From assembly GCA_945787335.1 (NCBI GenBank), contig CALZHR010000259.1:1-55824 (forward strand): DNA of 55,824 bases, in the 5' to 3' direction. The notes below the pieces were generated by a model. It did not search any database, was not told where the DNA came from, and worked only from the letters and a program-made list of their open reading frames with translations. Both the position numbers and the translations under genes were made by a program. Shown one piece after another: positions 52,720 to 55,824 of this stretch; position 1 is the first letter of the stretch; the number at the start of each line of letters is the position of its first letter. The stretch comes from an uncultured Desulfuromonadales bacterium. GTDB taxonomy: Bacteria; Desulfobacterota; Desulfuromonadia; Desulfuromonadales; Geopsychrobacteraceae.

Positions 52720-54210
52720 ATGACGCATCTGGTCCACCGGCAGATATTCGAGCTGAGCTTTTTAGCTCAGCAGGACGCGCAGCGCTGGTCGTCGCGGCTC
52801 GCCGAGCTGAACCAGCGGCTGCTTCTGCCGGAGCTGGAGCGGGTGTTTGATGAGGTGGTCGGGACAGGGCGCAGTCTGCGCATTGAACGGCTCGAACTCG
52901 ACCTCGGGCGGCTGCGGCTGGACGACCTGGAGTTGGAGCTGCCGCGCCGGCTGCGGCAGCAATTACTTGACGCCTTGCAGGAGCACCGGACAGGGGATCT
53001 CCGGATCGAGTCAGTCGGCAGCCGATCAGGTGAAGACAGTGTCGCCAGCGAGCTGGAGCAACTCGACGCGGCATCCCTGGAGGAACTGCTGGGTCACTTT
53101 TTCCGCTCCGGGCAGTTCCCCTGGTGGCTGGGGAAGAGGCTGGTCGGGCAGCTCGATTTCCTCTACCGGCGGTTCTGGGGGCTGGCTGCCGAACGAGCCC
53201 GGCCGCTGGTGCTGCAGATTTTCCAGGAGCCGGTCGCGCGGCGGCGTTTCAGCACGCAGCTCTCGCCGCGCAGCCTGCAGTTCACCCTGCAGCAGCTGTT
53301 GCCTGCCGTGACCGCCGAACCTCTCGACGACCTGCGCAGGCTCGGTGAGGCTTTGTTGCTGCCGTTTGCGCCGCAAACGATGGCCCTTCAGCTCAGCCGG
53401 CTGGCGCTTTCTCGGCTGCTGGTCCGGCTGGTCGCCGCGCCGATCGAACAACCGACCGAGCAGCTGCGGCGTTACCTGGATTATCTGGCGGAGCACAGCG
53501 GGATTCCGCTGGCGCGCTTGCTTCAGGAGGTCGATCGTGGCGTCAGCCGCAGAACGCTCAGCGCGGCGACCCGTCGGCTGCTGTCAGAACTGCTGCGTGA
53601 ACGACCGTTCGCCAGCGAGACGCAATTGTTGCGCGAGCATCCGCACCCTGATGTGCCGCTCGAACCGGCACCGGACGCTGTTGAACCGCCGCCTGCAGCA
53701 CCCGGGACCGGCCTCGAGGTCGTCATCGACAACGCCGGACTGGTGTTGCTCTGGCCGCACCTCAAAGAGATTCTGCGCAAGCTGGAGCTGCTGGAGGAGC
53801 TCCCGGACGGAGGGCAGCGACCGCGTCCCGCTGCCGTGTTGTTGCTTCAGCAGCTGGCCACCGGGTCACCGGCCGCGCCGGAGCACCAGCTGGTGCTCAA
53901 TAAACTGCTCTGCGGGCTGCCGCTGAACGCTCCGGTGCCGCGGCGCCTGCGCCGCAGCCCAAACTGGACCAACGAAGTCGAGGCGTTGCTGGGTGCGGTG
54001 ATCGCGCAGTGGAGCGTCTTGAAGACGACGTCAGTCGCCGGCCTGCGCAGCACCTTTTTGCAGCGCGAGGGTCTGCTGCAGGAGGCGGAATCCGGCTGGG
54101 TGCTGCTGGTCGAGCGCAAAGCCTGTGACATCCTGCTGGAACAGCTCCCCTGGGGGGTTGGCATGATCCAACTCTCCTGGATGCATGCGCCGCTACGGGT
54201 CGAATGGTAG
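52720..54210 (+). CDS. Contractile injection system tape-measure protein (Afp14-like)
   Basis: 496 residues. Its ends match the CIS tape-measure family: HLVHRQIFELSFLAQQDAQR with ERVFDEVVGTGRSLRIERLE and ELDLGRL at the N-terminus, and VIDNAGLVLLWPHLKEILRK, ELVLNKLLCGLPLNAPVP, TSVAGLRSTFLQREGLLQ and DILLEQLPWGVGMIQLSWMH at the C-terminus. The tape-measure protein runs inside the tube and sets its length. The variable helical middle (about 110-330) is shorter than in long particles, so a short tube may be expected. It is 9 bases after the 895-aa gene. Confidence 0.88.
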   Translation: MTHLVHRQIFELSFLAQQDAQRWSSRLAELNQRLLLPELERVFDEVVGTGRSLRIERLELDLGRLRLDDLELELPRRLRQQLLDALQEHRTGDLRIESVGSRSGEDSVASELEQLDAASLEELLGHFFRSGQFPWWLGKRLVGQLDFLYRRFWGLAAERARPLVLQIFQEPVARRRFSTQLSPRSLQFTLQQLLPAVTAEPLDDLRRLGEALLLPFAPQTMALQLSRLALSRLLVRLVAAPIEQPTEQLRRYLDYLAEHSGIPLARLLQEVDRGVSRRTLSAATRRLLSELLRERPFASETQLLREHPHPDVPLEPAPDAVEPPPAAPGTGLEVVIDNAGLVLLWPHLKEILRKLELLEELPDGGQRPRPAAVLLLQQLATGSPAAPEHQLVLNKLLCGLPLNAPVPRRLRRSPNWTNEVEALLGAVIAQWSVLKTTSVAGLRSTFLQREGLLQEAESGWVLLVERKACDILLEQLPWGVGMIQLSWMHAPLRVEW

Positions 54211-54218
54211 GAGAGAGC

Positions 54219-55571
54219 ATGAAGATGAACCCCTTTGTCCAGAACGCGACGGCGCTGAACGTCGAGCTCGACTGGTTGTTCCAGGTGCTCGACACCCGCA
54301 TCAAGCTGCACTTCGAGCAGGAGTGCGCCTATCGGGACATCTTTGAGCTGGAGCCGCCGCAGCTGCAGGACGATCCCTCCAACTTCGCCCGCTTCGTCAA
54401 CCATTACGGTCTCAATCAAGCCGAACGGCTGGTCTTCATCCTCGCCATGGCGCCACATGTCAGGCCGCAGCTGCTCGATGTGCTGTTTACCAAGAACAGC
54501 GTCAGCAATCGCGATTTCAGTGAGTTCGGCGGGCGCAGCAGCGGCTCCTTCAACGGTTTCCTGCCGACCGCCGAGACCGCCCTGTTTCTGCTCGCCGGCA
54601 ATGACCTTGGGCAGCGCTTCTCCTACAGCTACCTGTTCGACGCCGACCACGTCTTCGCCGAGCACGGCATCCTTGCCCTGGAACGAGTCCAGCAGGGTGA
54701 GCCGCACCTGAACGGCGTACTGGCGGTCAACCGCGAGATCATCGACCTGATCACCACCGGCAAGGTCGGCAGACCGCTCTTTGGCGCCGATTTCCCCGCC
54801 AGGCGGATCAGCACCGAGATGAATTGGGACGACCTGGTCCTCGAAGCCGCGATCCTCGAACAGGTGCTGGAAATAAAAACCTGGCTCGAGCACGGCGAAC
54901 GGCTGCTGAATGATCTGGGCTTGGCCAAACGGATCAAGCCGGGCTACCGCAGCCTGTTCTTCGGCCCGCCCGGCACCGGCAAGACCCTCACCGCCGCGCT
55001 GCTCGGCAAGACCTTCGGCCGCGACGTCTACCGCATCGACCTGTCGGCGGTGATCTCCAAGTACATCGGCGAGACCGAGAAGAACCTGGAGAAGATCTTC
55101 CAGAAGGCCGAGCTGCGCGACTGGATCCTGTTCTTCGACGAGGCGGATGCTCTGTTCGGCAAGCGCACCAAGATTTCCAGTTCCCACGACCGCTTCGCCA
55201 ACCAGGAGGTCAGCTATCTACTGCAACGGGTCGAGGACTACCCCGGCGTGGTGATCCTCGCCTCGAACATGCGCGCCAACCTCGACGACGCCTTTGTCAG
55301 GCGTTTCCAGTCGATCATCCACTTCCCGATGCCGGATGCCAGAGAGCGGCTGCAGCTGTGGCGTTCGGCGTTCTCGGAAAAGACCGAGCTGGCGGAGAAG
55401 GTCGATCTCAAAGAGATCGCCGGGCGCTACGAACTTTCGGGTGGTTCGATCATAAATGTGGTGCGCTATGCGACCTTAATGGCGTTGGAGCGGGATGAGC
55501 TGCTGATTACCGGTGCCGATTTGCAGGAGGGGATTCGTAAGGAGTTTCAGAAGGAGGGGAAGACGGCGTAG
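54219..55571 (+). CDS. AAA+ ATPase of the eCIS (Afp15-like)
   Basis: 450 residues. AAA+ ATPases of this kind are needed for particle assembly in Afp and PVC. Walker A is FFGPPGTGKTLTAALL (K255) and Walker B is WILFFDEADALFGKR (D307, E308). Sensor and arginine-finger regions follow (VVILASNMRANLDDAFVRRF). The N-terminal about 200 residues are family-specific (LNVELDWLFQVLDTRIKLHF). The start at 54219 is favoured over an ATG at 54204 because TAGGAGAG gives an SD at the right spacing. It is the last recognisable gene of the cluster. Confidence 0.93.
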   Translation: MKMNPFVQNATALNVELDWLFQVLDTRIKLHFEQECAYRDIFELEPPQLQDDPSNFARFVNHYGLNQAERLVFILAMAPHVRPQLLDVLFTKNSVSNRDFSEFGGRSSGSFNGFLPTAETALFLLAGNDLGQRFSYSYLFDADHVFAEHGILALERVQQGEPHLNGVLAVNREIIDLITTGKVGRPLFGADFPARRISTEMNWDDLVLEAAILEQVLEIKTWLEHGERLLNDLGLAKRIKPGYRSLFFGPPGTGKTLTAALLGKTFGRDVYRIDLSAVISKYIGETEKNLEKIFQKAELRDWILFFDEADALFGKRTKISSSHDRFANQEVSYLLQRVEDYPGVVILASNMRANLDDAFVRRFQSIIHFPMPDARERLQLWRSAFSEKTELAEKVDLKEIAGRYELSGGSIINVVRYATLMALERDELLITGADLQEGIRKEFQKEGKTA

Positions 55572-55824
55572 AGGCAGCTTGATGGGAAAGATTCCCCATC
55601 GGACGCAGCCGGAGTCGGGTCGACGGGTGAGGGGGAAAGATCGGCAAATGTCTGAGCCGCAGGCGAGTTTTTGCCGATCCCCGAACCGGCGATTCGGCGG
55701 AGGGAACCCGCCGTGACCTTTGGCGGGCAAGGTGGTTGGGGTGCCCTTTTGATCCAAACTTTTGGGAATGCAAAAGTTTGGGCCCCCGGCAGGGAAGGGT
55801 GATGGGGATTGAGGTAAAAGCAAA
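55572..55824. other. Hairpin-rich non-coding end of the window
   Basis: No supported gene in the last 253 bases. Several inverted repeats occur: GATGGG / CCCATC near 55581-55600, CCCGCC / GGCGGG near 55708-55730, and a perfect 11-bp stem CCAAACTTTTG / CAAAAGTTTGG at 55754-55781 around GGAATG. The last could end the eCIS transcript, although only a short C-rich tract follows. An open minus-strand frame here has no start site or family support. Confidence 0.4.

Noticed and set aside
49978-52737. Long open minus-strand frame opposite the 895-aa gene (919 codons)
   Set aside because: The plus-strand gene has an SD, operon spacing and a plausible protein sequence. The minus-strand product has none of these and is a GC-driven shadow.
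36094-55571. Prophage or type VI secretion system
   Set aside because: There is no capsid, portal, terminase, lysis or integrase gene, and no TssJ/L/M membrane complex or ClpV. DUF4255, DUF5908, LysM baseplate, CIS tape measure and the Afp15-type ATPase identify an eCIS.
55476-55823. Minus-strand frame at the window end (115 codons)
   Set aside because: It overlaps the AAA+ gene and then runs through hairpin-rich non-coding DNA. No SD or family features.

Overview
This window is a GC-rich bacterial chromosome segment. It opens with a classic tuf / S10 / spc / alpha ribosomal super-operon and ends with a complete-looking extracellular contractile injection system (eCIS). Several things suggest a member of the Desulfuromonadia (Geobacter, Desulfuromonas or Pelobacter relatives). 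Separate glyQ and glyS are followed by ppdK, two-component and cyclic-di-GMP genes are numerous, an HDOD domain is fused to a histidine kinase, and the ribosomal proteins look deltaproteobacterial. The lineage is inferred from gene content, not from a database search.

Layout. 1-15104 (+): end of tuf, then rpsJ-rplC-rplD-rplW-rplB-rpsS-rplV-rpsC-rplP-rpmC-rpsQ-rplN-rplX-rplE-rpsN-rpsH-rplF-rplR-rpsE-rpmD-rplO-secY-adk-map-rpmJ-rpsM-rpsK-rpsD-rpoA-rplQ, closed by a strong intrinsic terminator. rpsC carries an in-frame TAA at codon 55. 15284-23418 (+): mgtE (with its own promoter), recO, glyQ (with a near-consensus promoter), glyS, a possible 51-codon leader ORF, and ppdK. 23768-31014: signalling genes. 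These are an orphan PAS-GAF histidine kinase (+), a Cys-rich exported protein (+), then on the minus strand an HDOD-GAF histidine kinase followed by a response regulator-PAS-GGDEF-EAL gene that an in-frame TGA splits. 31276-33449 (-): TRIC-type channel, FAH-family hydrolase and a Rossmann/DUF2520 protein. 33558-35619 (+): rhomboid protease with a TPR-like tail, and a radical SAM protein.

36094-55571 (+) is one long, tightly packed eCIS operon: DUF4255 cap/terminator, an unknown 358-aa protein, a single large sheath, two tube proteins, DUF5908, LysM baseplate protein, VgrG-like spike, PAAR tip, gp25-like baseplate protein, gpJ-like baseplate protein, a second large baseplate protein, an unknown 895-aa protein where a tail-fibre gene might be expected, a CIS tape-measure protein and an AAA+ ATPase. 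No capsid, terminase, holin or T6SS membrane-complex gene is present, so this is a dedicated contractile particle and not a prophage. No recognisable fibre or toxin lies inside the window. The two unknown large proteins, a promoter/leader-ORF/hairpin arrangement upstream, an AT-rich palindrome before the sheath gene and a two-hairpin palindromic element between the spike and tip genes are the least explained parts.
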